Positions 25,389-33,562 of a DNA stretch of 64,000 nucleotides are shown here, one piece after another (within the stretch, counting starts at the first letter, position 1; every line of letters starts with the position of its first letter). Origin of the DNA: an uncultured Christensenella sp. (GTDB lineage Bacteria; Bacillota; Clostridia; Christensenellales; Pumilibacteraceae). The notes beneath the pieces were generated by a model. That model saw nothing but the letters and a program-made list of their open reading frames with translations. It was not told where the DNA came from and ran no database searches. The translations under genes and the position numbers were made by a program. The stretch is taken from NCBI GenBank assembly GCA_910577945.1, contig CAJTNI010000003.1, positions 43,567-107,566 of the forward strand, written 5' to 3'.

Positions 25389-25417
25389 TTGCAAAAGCAT
25401 ATATTATGTGATATACT
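25389..25417 (+). promoter_or_regulatory. Promoter of the AT-rich lipoprotein gene
   Basis: TTGCAA, 17-bp spacer, TATACT, followed by a short leader with an AGAGGG Shine-Dalgarno site before the ATG at 25442. Confidence 0.75.
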
Positions 25418-25441
25418 GTTGAAAATTTTAAGAGGGCGATT

Positions 25442-26092
25442 ATGAAAACGATTAAAAAAATTATTTCGGCGATATGTGCGGCGGCGTTTACGCTCCCCGT
25501 CCTATCGGCGTGCGAGGACGAGTTCGAGTACACGTTTATCGACCCTATCGAATATACCGCTTCCGCGCCTCTCGTGGAATTTATAGATATCGATTATAAT
25601 ACGACAAATTTAGATAAAAATATAAAATTTGAGTCAAACGAATTTGACGAATTTACAGAGTATTACAAAGAAAATTATTTAGGTAGTAATATATATCTGC
25701 TCGAATACGGTTTAAAGCCGCAACCGTGGCTGTATAATGCAAATGACTTTATAATATACGACGGCGGCGAATTTTTCATTATAGAAAATTTTGCGGCTTA
25801 CGACGAAGAGTTAGGCTCAAAACCAACACCGCCTAATTTGGCCACAGGATATTGGCTCAGCTTTTCATCTATAATAATAATAAAGCCTTTAAAAAACATA
25901 AGTCAACAGAACGCTTTGACTTTTGAATTCGGGAATAATCATAACCATTATTTAAATAAATATATAAACATATTCGTCGACAATCATTGTTTTGCGACGT
26001 TCTACTTTAACGCCGAAATTCCTATAACGCAAGAATGGTTTGAAAACTACCTTAACGAAAATCTTATTTGGGGTGATACTTATGAAAATTAG
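25442..26092 (+). CDS. Lipoprotein of unknown function
   Basis: A 216-residue lipoprotein with a signal peptide and lipobox LSAC (Cys24). The mature part is acidic and rich in Asn, Tyr and aromatic residues, with no recognisable domain. The gene is clearly more AT-rich than its neighbours and uses codons such as AAT, TTT and ATA that they avoid, so it may have been acquired by transfer or be under weak selection. It has its own promoter and a terminator shared with the convergent GH3-type gene. Confidence 0.7.
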   Translation: MKTIKKIISAICAAAFTLPVLSACEDEFEYTFIDPIEYTASAPLVEFIDIDYNTTNLDKNIKFESNEFDEFTEYYKENYLGSNIYLLEYGLKPQPWLYNANDFIIYDGGEFFIIENFAAYDEELGSKPTPPNLATGYWLSFSSIIIIKPLKNISQQNALTFEFGNNHNHYLNKYINIFVDNHCFATFYFNAEIPITQEWFENYLNENLIWGDTYEN

Positions 26093-26177
26093 CACTTTGC
26101 CCGTCGCCGAATTATGCGCGATAATGACCGTCGCTATTCCGATAAGCCAAGACTTTATATATTATTCCCAAACGTAA
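26082..26177 (+). CDS. Possible 31-residue peptide coupled to the lipoprotein gene
   Basis: An ATG inside the last codons of the lipoprotein gene follows GGGG and opens a 31-residue frame (starts MKISTLPVAELC, ends YYSQT) that stops at the terminator. The overlap is typical of coupled small genes, and there is a short hydrophobic centre. It could equally be chance. Confidence 0.25.
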   Translation: MKISTLPVAELCAIMTVAIPISQDFIYYSQT

Positions 26178-26210
26178 ACTCCCCTTGCAATGCGCTTGCT
26201 CGGGGAGTTT
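26176..26210. terminator. Bidirectional terminator, lipoprotein / GH3-like gene
   Basis: AAACTCCCC / GGGGAGTTT arms around a 17-base loop, between the convergent genes. Confidence 0.7.
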
Positions 26211-26214
26211 GATT

Positions 26215-28209
26215 TTACTCGGGACAATTTTTGTCGGGGGTGTTGAATATCTTGTATTTGACTGCGGGCAGCAGGTGTCGCGGCGTGGTCTTTTCCGCTT
26301 TTTTGACGAGCTTTTTTATCTTTGCCACGGGCGGCGGGTCGAGCTCGGGATATTCGTCGGGCTTTTTGATAAACGGCACCTTCAACAGCTTTTCTATCTC
26401 GGGCGCGGTCGGCGTAAACGCCGAACCGAGCTTGTAATAGGACGGCGCGATGCGCTCGTTCAATCCCGCCTCGGTCTTAGAGCCCGCCGCTACCTTCACC
26501 GTGCCGCTCGCGCGGATATCTACGGACGACAAGCCCAAATCCACCTGATATCTGCCGCCGACCGTCGCAAACGCCGTATTCTTTTCGTCGTACACCGCAA
26601 AGTCTTCGAGGTCTATTTCCAGAACTATATGCGCGTTTTCGGTCTTTTCCAGCGTAACGCGTTTGAACGCCGCCAGCCTCTTGCTCTGTCCGTACACCGC
26701 GCCGCCTATAAGCGTTATATACGCCTGACACAGCGCGGTACCCTCGCGCTCGCCCACGTTCTTTATTACGAAATCGGCGATTATTTTCGTGCCGTCGGCT
26801 TTAACGTTGTACTTTGAAATCTCGTAGCGCGTATAGTCGAGCCCGTGCCCGAACGGATACGCCACGTCCGATTTAAAGTTGTTAAACAGCAAATATCCGT
26901 TGTACACCGACTCGTATCGGAAATCGCCGCGCGCGACGTACTTGGGATTGTTTCTCGGGTACGCGCCGCTGCTCCTGCACCAGGTAAAAGGCAAATGTCC
27001 CCGCGGCGACGTCTTGGTCAGCAAATCCACGACCGCGGCGACGCTTGTCTGCGACGGGCAAAACATAACGGCCTTCGCCTCGTCCGCAAACCCGAGCGGC
27101 GCGGCGCAACCGCCGCACAGAACCAATACGACCGAAGAAACAGCCGCGACCTTGCTCACCGTTTCCGCAAGCTCTGCGCTTATCCCGCTCGTTTCGTAAT
27201 CGCTCAGCAAAAACACGTTGAACGCGCCGTAACGCTTTACTGCGTCCTTGACGGGTATGAGCGCGTAACGCTCGCCGTCCTCGAAATATTCGGCGTCGCC
27301 GAATATAGTCATGTTTTTGCCGCGCACGGGCAACGCGCCCTCGTTTTTGAGCAGCACCGCCGAGTCGGCGGCAAGCCCCGCGACGAGGCTTGCGTCCACC
27401 GACCTGTCGAACGGCTTTTTGTAAAATTCGTGAGTGTTTACCGCCAGCGCGAGCACGCGCTCGATACTGCGGTTGAGCCTCTGTTCCACGAGCTCGCCGT
27501 CGACGACGGCGTTTGCCACGGCGCGCTTTGTCGCAGCCGTCGCGCCCAAGCGGTACGCGCCGTTGCCGGCGACCGCAACGGCGTCCGCGCCGTCCGCGCA
27601 ATACTGCGTGATAAGCGGCGCATCCTGAGGTATGTAGCGCAAATACATATCGGCGACGGCGCGCGACGTAGCGATGCGCTCGCCGTTCAAATATCCGCCG
27701 TCCATTTGCAACGCCGCCGCGTACTTACCCGCCCGCGCCAGCGGCTGCAAATACAGCTCGTTCAATGCTCGCGCGTCGATTACGCGGTTAGCGAACCTGC
27801 CCTGACCGAGCGCGTCGGTAAACACGTATCCGACGACGCCCGCCGCCGCATAACTTTGCAAAAGCTGCGCCGCGACGTGCGCGTCCTCCGAAAAAAAGTC
27901 GCACGCGTCTGCGCGCGTAGGGTCGAGAATAAGCCCCGCCGCAATCGTGCCCGCGACCGCCGCGCCGCCGCGCGCCGCGTCCAACGACCGCGCTTTGGAC
28001 ACCGCCGCGACTATTTCGGGCGAGAACGTACAGCCCAATGCGAGCGCCGTAGGCTCGTTGCAGGCGTAAGGCAACAAACCATCGGTGAGCTTAACGCCGT
28101 TCACCTTGGGACGCGTCACAGCGGGCGTGGCAGTGCCGCTGCCCGTCAGCTCCGCTTTGTCTTGGAGTTTCATTTGCGTAATTACGCCGCGTATTCTCTC
28201 GATATCCAT
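26215..28209 (-). CDS. GH3-family beta-glucosidase-like protein, catalytic site degenerate
   Basis: A 664-residue cytoplasmic protein. Order: degenerate GH3 barrel (about 35-255), GH3 C-terminal sandwich (about 275-440, entered by VLLKNEGALPV), and a fibronectin-III-like domain (about 455-575, with YPFGHGLDYT before it). Family landmarks FSED, ELYL and GYLNG can be aligned, but the KHF motif and the catalytic Asp of the SDW/TDW motif are absent; that region reads ITQYCADG. Gaps such as the shortened barrel make it shorter than true beta-glucosidases (about 750). It is probably a non-hydrolytic sugar-binding or regulatory relative, or works differently. Start at 28209 after GGAAAG. Confidence 0.75.
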   Translation of the reverse strand: MDIERIRGVITQMKLQDKAELTGSGTATPAVTRPKVNGVKLTDGLLPYACNEPTALALGCTFSPEIVAAVSKARSLDAARGGAAVAGTIAAGLILDPTRADACDFFSEDAHVAAQLLQSYAAAGVVGYVFTDALGQGRFANRVIDARALNELYLQPLARAGKYAAALQMDGGYLNGERIATSRAVADMYLRYIPQDAPLITQYCADGADAVAVAGNGAYRLGATAATKRAVANAVVDGELVEQRLNRSIERVLALAVNTHEFYKKPFDRSVDASLVAGLAADSAVLLKNEGALPVRGKNMTIFGDAEYFEDGERYALIPVKDAVKRYGAFNVFLLSDYETSGISAELAETVSKVAAVSSVVLVLCGGCAAPLGFADEAKAVMFCPSQTSVAAVVDLLTKTSPRGHLPFTWCRSSGAYPRNNPKYVARGDFRYESVYNGYLLFNNFKSDVAYPFGHGLDYTRYEISKYNVKADGTKIIADFVIKNVGEREGTALCQAYITLIGGAVYGQSKRLAAFKRVTLEKTENAHIVLEIDLEDFAVYDEKNTAFATVGGRYQVDLGLSSVDIRASGTVKVAAGSKTEAGLNERIAPSYYKLGSAFTPTAPEIEKLLKVPFIKKPDEYPELDPPPVAKIKKLVKKAEKTTPRHLLPAVKYKIFNTPDKNCPE

Positions 28210-28229
28210 ATGCTTTCCGTTCGTATTAT

Positions 28230-28613
28230 TTACCGAGCTTGCTTATACTCGGTATTGCACCGCACCATGCCGTCGGGCGTTCTGCGGTAGTACTCGAACC
28301 TATCGGTATACTCGTAAACGAACATGTCCGAAAACGCGCGCAACGCAAACACCATGGGGCGTTCCTTGACCGTTTCCGCAGCCACCGCCGTCGCAGCGCC
28401 GACGCTCGACTGCTGCGCCTGACCGAACGCGTTTTGACCGAACAGGCTCGGCTGCGCCGACGCGTTTTGATTTTGCGCGGGTCGGGCATCCTGCGAATAT
28501 CCGAACGCGCCCGTATTGTCGGCGGGCAGCTCGTAGCGCTCGTCGTATCCCGTTAAATTTTCGCCCGTCACGGGGCTTTCCGTATTGAACGGCCGCCTTC
28601 TCGAAGAAAACAT
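28230..28613 (-). CDS. Small protein of unknown function downstream of serS
   Basis: A 127-residue protein. The N-terminal 80 residues are Gln/Ala/Asn-rich and look disordered; the C-terminal 45 (from RPMVFALRAFSDMFVYEYTDRFEYYRR) look folded and aromatic. I do not recognise it. The ATG at 28613 lies 2 bases past the serS stop with GAGGTGAG upstream, so the two are co-transcribed. The longer frame to 29108 lies inside serS and is a shadow. Confidence 0.65.
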   Translation of the reverse strand: MFSSRRRPFNTESPVTGENLTGYDERYELPADNTGAFGYSQDARPAQNQNASAQPSLFGQNAFGQAQQSSVGAATAVAAETVKERPMVFALRAFSDMFVYEYTDRFEYYRRTPDGMVRCNTEYKQAR

Positions 28614-28615
28614 AC

Positions 28616-29890
28616 TCACCTCAACACGTCCGTGCCGACGAACTCGCGCAGCACCTCGGGCACAGTTACCGAACCGTCCGCGTTTTGGTATTGCTCGACG
28701 ATTGCGGGCAAAATTCGCGAAGTCGCCAAGCCCGAGCCGTTGAGCGTGTGCACATATCCGATTTTTCCGTCCGCCGCTCTGTATCTCGTCATATTGCGGC
28801 GCGCCTGATAATCGTTGGCGTTGGACACCGAGCTGACTTCCTTGTAAATGCCCATGGACGGAATCCACACCTCGATGTCGTAGGTGCGCGCCATGGACGC
28901 CGAGCAATCGCCCGCCGCGAGCTTGCTCAGCCTGTAATGCAAGCCCAAGCCCTCGACAAGCGCGCACGCCTTGTTCAAAAGCTCCTCGAACGCCGCCTTG
29001 CTCGTTTCGGGCGTAGTGACCTGCACCATCTCCACCTTGTCGAACTGATGTCCGCGAATCATGCCGCGTTCCTCGGCGCGGTAGCTCCCCGCCTCCTTGC
29101 GGTAGCACGGCGTAAACGCGAACAGCCGCTTGGGCAGCTCGCTCTCCTGCAAAATTTCGCCGCGATAGAGGTTGACGAGCGCGGTCTCCGCCGTCGGCAG
29201 CAGGAATCTGCGCGCCGCCGCGCCGCCCTCGGTCTCAATGCGATACACGTCGTCCTCGAACTTGGGGAACTGCCCCGCGCCCAAGCCGCATTCGTAATTG
29301 AGCATATGCGGCGGCAGAATGAACGTGTAACCGTCCTTTAAATGCGTTTTGATAAAGTAGTTTAAAAGCGCCCACTCCATTACCGCGCCGCGCCCCGTAT
29401 ACAGCCACGACCCGTTGCCCGCAAGCTTGACGCCGCGCTCGTAGTCTATGAGGCGCAGACTTTCGCACAGCTCGACGTGATTTTTAATCTTGAAATCGAA
29501 CTTGGGCTGCTCGCCGAAAACCTTGATTACGGCGTTCTGCTCCTTCCCGCCCGCGACGACGTCGGCGTCGGGCAGGTTGGGCAAGCACAAAAGCGCGACG
29601 CGCAGACTCTCCTCCACCTCGGCAAGCTTGGCGTCGTTCGTCGATATCTCGTCGCCGAGCTCGCGCATTTTCGCGAAGATATGCTCGACGGGCTGACCGC
29701 TCTTTTTGAGCTTGGGGATTTCCGCGCTCACCTTGTTCTTTTCGGCTTTGAGCGATTCGGTCTTGCCGATTATCTCGCGGCGCGCGCCGTCGAGGCGCAA
29801 AATTTCGTCGAGGTCGGCGACGTACCCGCGCTTGTCGAGCGCGGCGGCGACGGCGGCTTTATCGTTGCGTATGAGATTGATGTCAATCAT
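28616..29890 (-). CDS. serS: Seryl-tRNA synthetase
   Basis: A 424-residue class II synthetase that charges tRNA-Ser. Residues 1-100 form the long N-terminal helical hairpin that grips the tRNA variable arm. The catalytic domain shows motif 2 (CYRKEAGSYRAEERGMIRGHQF) and motif 3 (NGSGLATSRILPAIVEQYQ). Length and motifs are standard. ATG at 29890 has AAGGA upstream and a TATAAT further up. Confidence 0.95.
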   Translation of the reverse strand: MIDINLIRNDKAAVAAALDKRGYVADLDEILRLDGARREIIGKTESLKAEKNKVSAEIPKLKKSGQPVEHIFAKMRELGDEISTNDAKLAEVEESLRVALLCLPNLPDADVVAGGKEQNAVIKVFGEQPKFDFKIKNHVELCESLRLIDYERGVKLAGNGSWLYTGRGAVMEWALLNYFIKTHLKDGYTFILPPHMLNYECGLGAGQFPKFEDDVYRIETEGGAAARRFLLPTAETALVNLYRGEILQESELPKRLFAFTPCYRKEAGSYRAEERGMIRGHQFDKVEMVQVTTPETSKAAFEELLNKACALVEGLGLHYRLSKLAAGDCSASMARTYDIEVWIPSMGIYKEVSSVSNANDYQARRNMTRYRAADGKIGYVHTLNGSGLATSRILPAIVEQYQNADGSVTVPEVLREFVGTDVLR

Positions 29891-29962
29891 TCGAGTTTCC
29901 TTACCGTGTTTTTAATCTTAAATATTATACCCCATGCCGCTCTCAAAATCAACCCTATCCGA

Positions 29963-31618
29963 CTAACTTTTATCGCTTTTTTGCTCGGACTTTTCGGACG
30001 CGCGCCGCCCATTCTTTAAAGCCGAAGCCGCCGCGCGTACGTCGAGCGCGCCCGTGCCTATTATCCCCGCCGCGTACGACAGCAAAAACGTCGCCGCGCC
30101 GATAATCGACTGCCACAGCGTCGGCATGCTCGGCGCGAGCACGGACAGCGTTTGCACCGTGCCGTAAAACGCCGCGCAGCCCGCGAGCGAGAACGCAAGC
30201 GGCAGCAGCAACGCGTTTTTCACGCTCGCCGCAATGGGCGCGCACTTGTACGCGCTGCGCGCGGTGAGCGTCGCCGCCACGGCATAGCACGCCGTCGTCG
30301 CACCCGACGCGCCGATTATGCCGAACGCGCGCACCAGCGCGGGCGTGAGCGCCACCTTGACGCACGCGCCTATCACGAGATTTATCACGGGTCGGTGCGC
30401 CTTGTTGTACGCTTGCAGCACCGTCGTGCAAAGCTGCAATACGCCCGCATACAGCACGCCGAGCGCTTGCACGCGCAGCAGCCGCGCCGCCCAATCGAGC
30501 TGCGCCGCCGTTAGCCCGCGGCTGTACAGCGCGGAGCACACGCGGTCGGGAAACAGCAAAAACGCGAACGTCACGGGCAGTACGAACAGCATAATCCACT
30601 TGATAGCCGTGCGCACCTTTTCGCCTACGTCCTCGCCGCGCGCCACCGCCGAGGTGAGCGCGGGCAAAAACGCAATCGCGACCGACAGCACCACCACCGT
30701 CGGCATATTGATAAGCGTGCCGACAGGACCTACGAACAAGCCGAACAGCGCGGTCGCGTCGGCGCGACCCGTACCGCCGTGCATAAGCAGGTTTATGACG
30801 AGCACGGAATCAATCATTTGCGTAGCGGGCAGCACGAGCGCGCCGAGCGTCACGGGCAGCGCGAAGGAATACAATTCCTTCATAAGCTCGCGGTCGGACG
30901 GCGCGTTCGCCGTGCGCGGCGCAAGCTCGGCGGACGCTTCTGCGTTTGCGGCGGCGACGCGGAACACGGTTTTTACGCGCCGCTTGCGCATGACGATAAA
31001 GCGCACGGAAAGATATATCAGCGCGGCAAGCTCGCTCGCCGACACGCCGAGCAGCGCGCCCGCGACCGCGTACTTAACGCCGTACGACAGCAGCAGCTTG
31101 CCGAGATACAAGCCCAACGCCAGCTTGATTACCTGCTCTATAAGCTGACTTATTCCGCTCGGCAATGCCTGCGCCTTGCCCTGAAAATACCCGCGCAATA
31201 CGCCGATTACGCACGCGAAAAGCAGCGACGGGCAAATAGCCAGGTACGCTATGCCCGCGTCGGTATTGCCCTGCACAGAGGAAATAACGTTGCGCAAAAG
31301 CGCGACGGCGACCGTGCACGCCGCCGCCGTAATCGCGAGCGGAACGAGCGCGACGCGCAGCGTGCGCCGCGCCGTCACGTCGTCGCCCAACGCGACGTAC
31401 TTTGCCACGACGCGCGCCACCGCGCTCGTAATCCCGCCGCCGCAAAACGCGAGCAGCACGGTATAGAGCGGGAATACCATTTGGTACAGCCCCATGCCCT
31501 CCGCGCCGATTATATTGGTGAGCGGCACGCGATACAACGCGCCTATCAGCTTGGCGATTATACCGATAGCCGCCAGCGCCGCCGCGGATTTTCCCAATGC
31601 CCTTGCGTTGTCCTTCAC
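29963..31618 (-). CDS. SpoVB/MurJ-like polysaccharide flippase (MOP superfamily)
   Basis: A 551-residue membrane protein with about 14 membrane segments and the MOP-family N-terminus (AALAAIGIIAKLIGALYRVPLTNIIGAEGMGLYQMVFPLY), which is characteristic of the SpoVB/YtgP group. These move lipid-linked precursors (peptidoglycan or spore cortex) across the membrane. The GTG at 31618 is chosen because the upstream frame encodes no plausible protein; CATACT lies 6 bases before it and TATAAT lies further upstream. The C-terminus is a basic, charged tail. Spore-cortex role is inferred from the family; a vegetative MurJ role is possible. Confidence 0.85.
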   Translation of the reverse strand: MKDNARALGKSAAALAAIGIIAKLIGALYRVPLTNIIGAEGMGLYQMVFPLYTVLLAFCGGGITSAVARVVAKYVALGDDVTARRTLRVALVPLAITAAACTVAVALLRNVISSVQGNTDAGIAYLAICPSLLFACVIGVLRGYFQGKAQALPSGISQLIEQVIKLALGLYLGKLLLSYGVKYAVAGALLGVSASELAALIYLSVRFIVMRKRRVKTVFRVAAANAEASAELAPRTANAPSDRELMKELYSFALPVTLGALVLPATQMIDSVLVINLLMHGGTGRADATALFGLFVGPVGTLINMPTVVVLSVAIAFLPALTSAVARGEDVGEKVRTAIKWIMLFVLPVTFAFLLFPDRVCSALYSRGLTAAQLDWAARLLRVQALGVLYAGVLQLCTTVLQAYNKAHRPVINLVIGACVKVALTPALVRAFGIIGASGATTACYAVAATLTARSAYKCAPIAASVKNALLLPLAFSLAGCAAFYGTVQTLSVLAPSMPTLWQSIIGAATFLLSYAAGIIGTGALDVRAAASALKNGRRASEKSEQKSDKS

Positions 31619-32090
31619 GCAATTAGTATGAGAAAGATTATAAACGGTAATGCGCGCAAACCAAAGGTTTGACGAATGACGTGTGTGGACTTTGTCGAGG
31701 GTCTTACCGCGCACCCGAATACAAGCCGAAAGCTTGACGAATGGGCGGCGTTACTTTTGGTTTATGTGCCGTTAATATGCGGCGGCTCGCCTAGTCCCCT
31801 CGACTGCGCGGCTATCGCCGCTGCGCTCGGGGTGATGGGGATATGGACAACGTCGTCATGTAAAAACACCATCGTTTCGAGTCATTCTTCCAATGGTGCG
31901 ATTTACATTGCGATAACGTTTATACCACCCTCCGTCATTTCGACCGTAGCGCCGAGGAACTAGGCGCGGAGTGGAGAAATCCGAGCGAGCCGCCGCAAAG
32001 CTGCAAACCAAACTCACCCACAATGCCCCTGCTACGCCTGCCGCATGTTTACGGAATACAACCCCAAAGCCCCCTAATTATAATTACAAA
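31619..32090. other. Gap with small hairpins and repeat R3
   Basis: No gene is seen. Two short hairpins, CAAACC-AAA-GGTTTG (31657-31671) and CAAGC-CGAAA-GCTTG (31720-31734), are each followed by ACGAATG. Repeat R3 lies at 31928-31984. Nothing else is recognisable. Confidence 0.6.
31928..31984 (+). repeat. R3 interspersed repeat, copy 2
   Basis: Reads CCGTCATTTCGACCGTAGC ... GCGCGGAGTGGAGAAATCC with an internal GCGCC/GGCGC hairpin and ATTTC/GAAAT outer pairing. It matches the copy at 15526-15572. Confidence 0.6.
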
Positions 32091-33065
32091 TTATAGATTT
32101 GCCGATAATAAGGCGTATGCCTTTTCGTATTTTTCGAGGCGCGCGATATCGGCGTCGGTCACTGTTCTCAGCCTCGTGACGTCCATATTGTGGGAAAGGT
32201 CGGCGAGCTTGACGCGCGTCGCAATCGGGTTTTCGGCGACGCGCGCGATATAATCGAAATAGTCCTCGCCCGCCTTGCGCGTGTCGGCGACGACTGCGGC
32301 GACTACCTCGGGCGGAAAATTGCTTTGCAGCAGTCCGATATCTATATCGGTGTCCTCCAACAAGTCGTGCAAGAGCGCGACGCATTTATCGATTTTGCCG
32401 TCGAGCATAGCCGCGACCGCTTTTGGGTGCTCCGCGTACGGCGCTCCCGAAATATCCGTCTGATACAAATGATATTTTTCCGCCAAGAACAACGCCTTGT
32501 CCGATATATCGGCAAGCGCGGAAAGCTTGAAGGTCTCGTTGTTTTTCACGAGCTCGTCGAAGGTTACGGGCGTAAAATCGTTGAGGTCCGCGCCCGCGTT
32601 TAGCGCGTGCGGCAGCATGAGCATCTGCTTGAAGGACTCGTCCGCACGCCTGTGCATACGTCCGTGTATGAGATACCCGAGCTTTTTCGAGCCCCTTTTG
32701 CGGCTGTTCCGCCATTCGAGCATGGGATAATGACAAAGCGTTATTTTAACGCGGTCTATTTCCGTTTCCGAATACGCCGTTACAAGCTCGAAATATTTCG
32801 CGCCGTCCGTACGACTTAACCACTTTTCGTCGTGATTGCCCGTAATAAGTATTTTTTTACCGTTCAAGCGCGAAAGATACCGCGGCGCGTCGCTCGTTTC
32901 CCAACACAAATCGCCGACGATATACACGGTATCGCCGTTATTCACCCGCGCGTTCCAGCGCGCGATTATAGTCTCGTCCACGTCGTATACGCTATCGAAC
33001 GGGCGCGCCGCACACTTAATCACAGCCTCGTGCCCCAAGTACGTATCCGAAATAAAATAATTCAT
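32091..33065 (-). CDS. Metallophosphoesterase-like / HD-hydrolase fusion
   Basis: A 324-residue two-domain protein. Residues 1-170 follow a small calcineurin-like phosphoesterase (GDLC, GNHD at 76-79, HYP at 112), but two metal ligands are changed: SDTH reads SDTY (Tyr9) and GHxH reads GRMH (Arg136). Residues 190-320 form a SpoT/MESH1-like HD domain with His213, His233-Asp234 (LLHDLLEDTD) and Asp289 (KLADLSHN), all intact. The HD half may hydrolyse (p)ppGpp or a related nucleotide. The ATG at 33065 has GGGAG upstream; the longer frame overlaps the ferredoxin gene and is a shadow. It follows the ferredoxin gene by about 170 bases. Confidence 0.8.
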   Translation of the reverse strand: MNYFISDTYLGHEAVIKCAARPFDSVYDVDETIIARWNARVNNGDTVYIVGDLCWETSDAPRYLSRLNGKKILITGNHDEKWLSRTDGAKYFELVTAYSETEIDRVKITLCHYPMLEWRNSRKRGSKKLGYLIHGRMHRRADESFKQMLMLPHALNAGADLNDFTPVTFDELVKNNETFKLSALADISDKALFLAEKYHLYQTDISGAPYAEHPKAVAAMLDGKIDKCVALLHDLLEDTDIDIGLLQSNFPPEVVAAVVADTRKAGEDYFDYIARVAENPIATRVKLADLSHNMDVTRLRTVTDADIARLEKYEKAYALLSANL

Positions 33066-33238
33066 AACAGCTCCCGTACGCGGGACAAACCCGTACCGAC
33101 CGCGCGCCTTTAAATCCCACTCGAACCCGAGCGCAGTAGGCTCGACGACGAAAAAATCGCAAAAGAAATCGGGCGGCGCACCGTCTTGCTTTGAAATAAG
33201 CAACAACGTTTCGCCGCCCGAATTTGCAACCGTACAGA

Positions 33239-33409
33239 TTATTCTGCGGTGATTGCGCCCGTGGGGCACTCGCCCTCGCACGCGCCGCAATCGATGCAAG
33301 CGCCCGCGTCGACAACGTATTTGCCGTCGCCCTCGCTGATTGCGTTTACGGGGCAAGAACCCGCGCATGCGCCGCAAGCGATACATTCATCGGTAATCTT
33401 GTGTGCCAT
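33239..33409 (-). CDS. 2x[4Fe-4S] ferredoxin
   Basis: A 56-residue clostridial-type ferredoxin with two clusters: CIACGACAGSCP and CIDCGACEGECP. It carries low-potential electrons between pyruvate oxidation, hydrogenases and other partners. ATG at 33409 follows GGAGGT and a consensus promoter, so it forms its own transcript, probably strongly expressed. Confidence 0.93.
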   Translation of the reverse strand: MAHKITDECIACGACAGSCPVNAISEGDGKYVVDAGACIDCGACEGECPTGAITAE

Positions 33410-33439
33410 GTTATGCTACCTCCAAAAATTTATAACGCA

Positions 33440-33468
33440 AGTATAACATTTATCGCAAAATTTGTCAA
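33440..33468 (-). promoter_or_regulatory. Promoter of the ferredoxin gene
   Basis: TTGACA, 17-bp spacer, TATACT on the minus strand, followed by a 30-base leader and a strong GGAGG site. Confidence 0.85.
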
Positions 33469-33562
33469 TAAACCTCGTTTAAATAATTCGGTTAGACGCT
33501 GCGAACTTTTGACCTGCGACCGTAATATTTATATGCGTCGAGCCGCAAAGCGGCTACATATT

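Noticed and set aside
31521..31618. Leaderless promoter for the SpoVB-like gene (CATACT 6 bases before GTG)
   Set aside because: No -35 box fits at 16-18 bp from this CATACT, and a better TATAAT lies further upstream, also with only a weak -35.
32091..33386. Longer start of the phosphoesterase/HD protein
   Set aside because: The extra N-terminal residues are the ferredoxin gene read in another frame (Arg-rich), and a Shine-Dalgarno site lies before the ATG at 33065.
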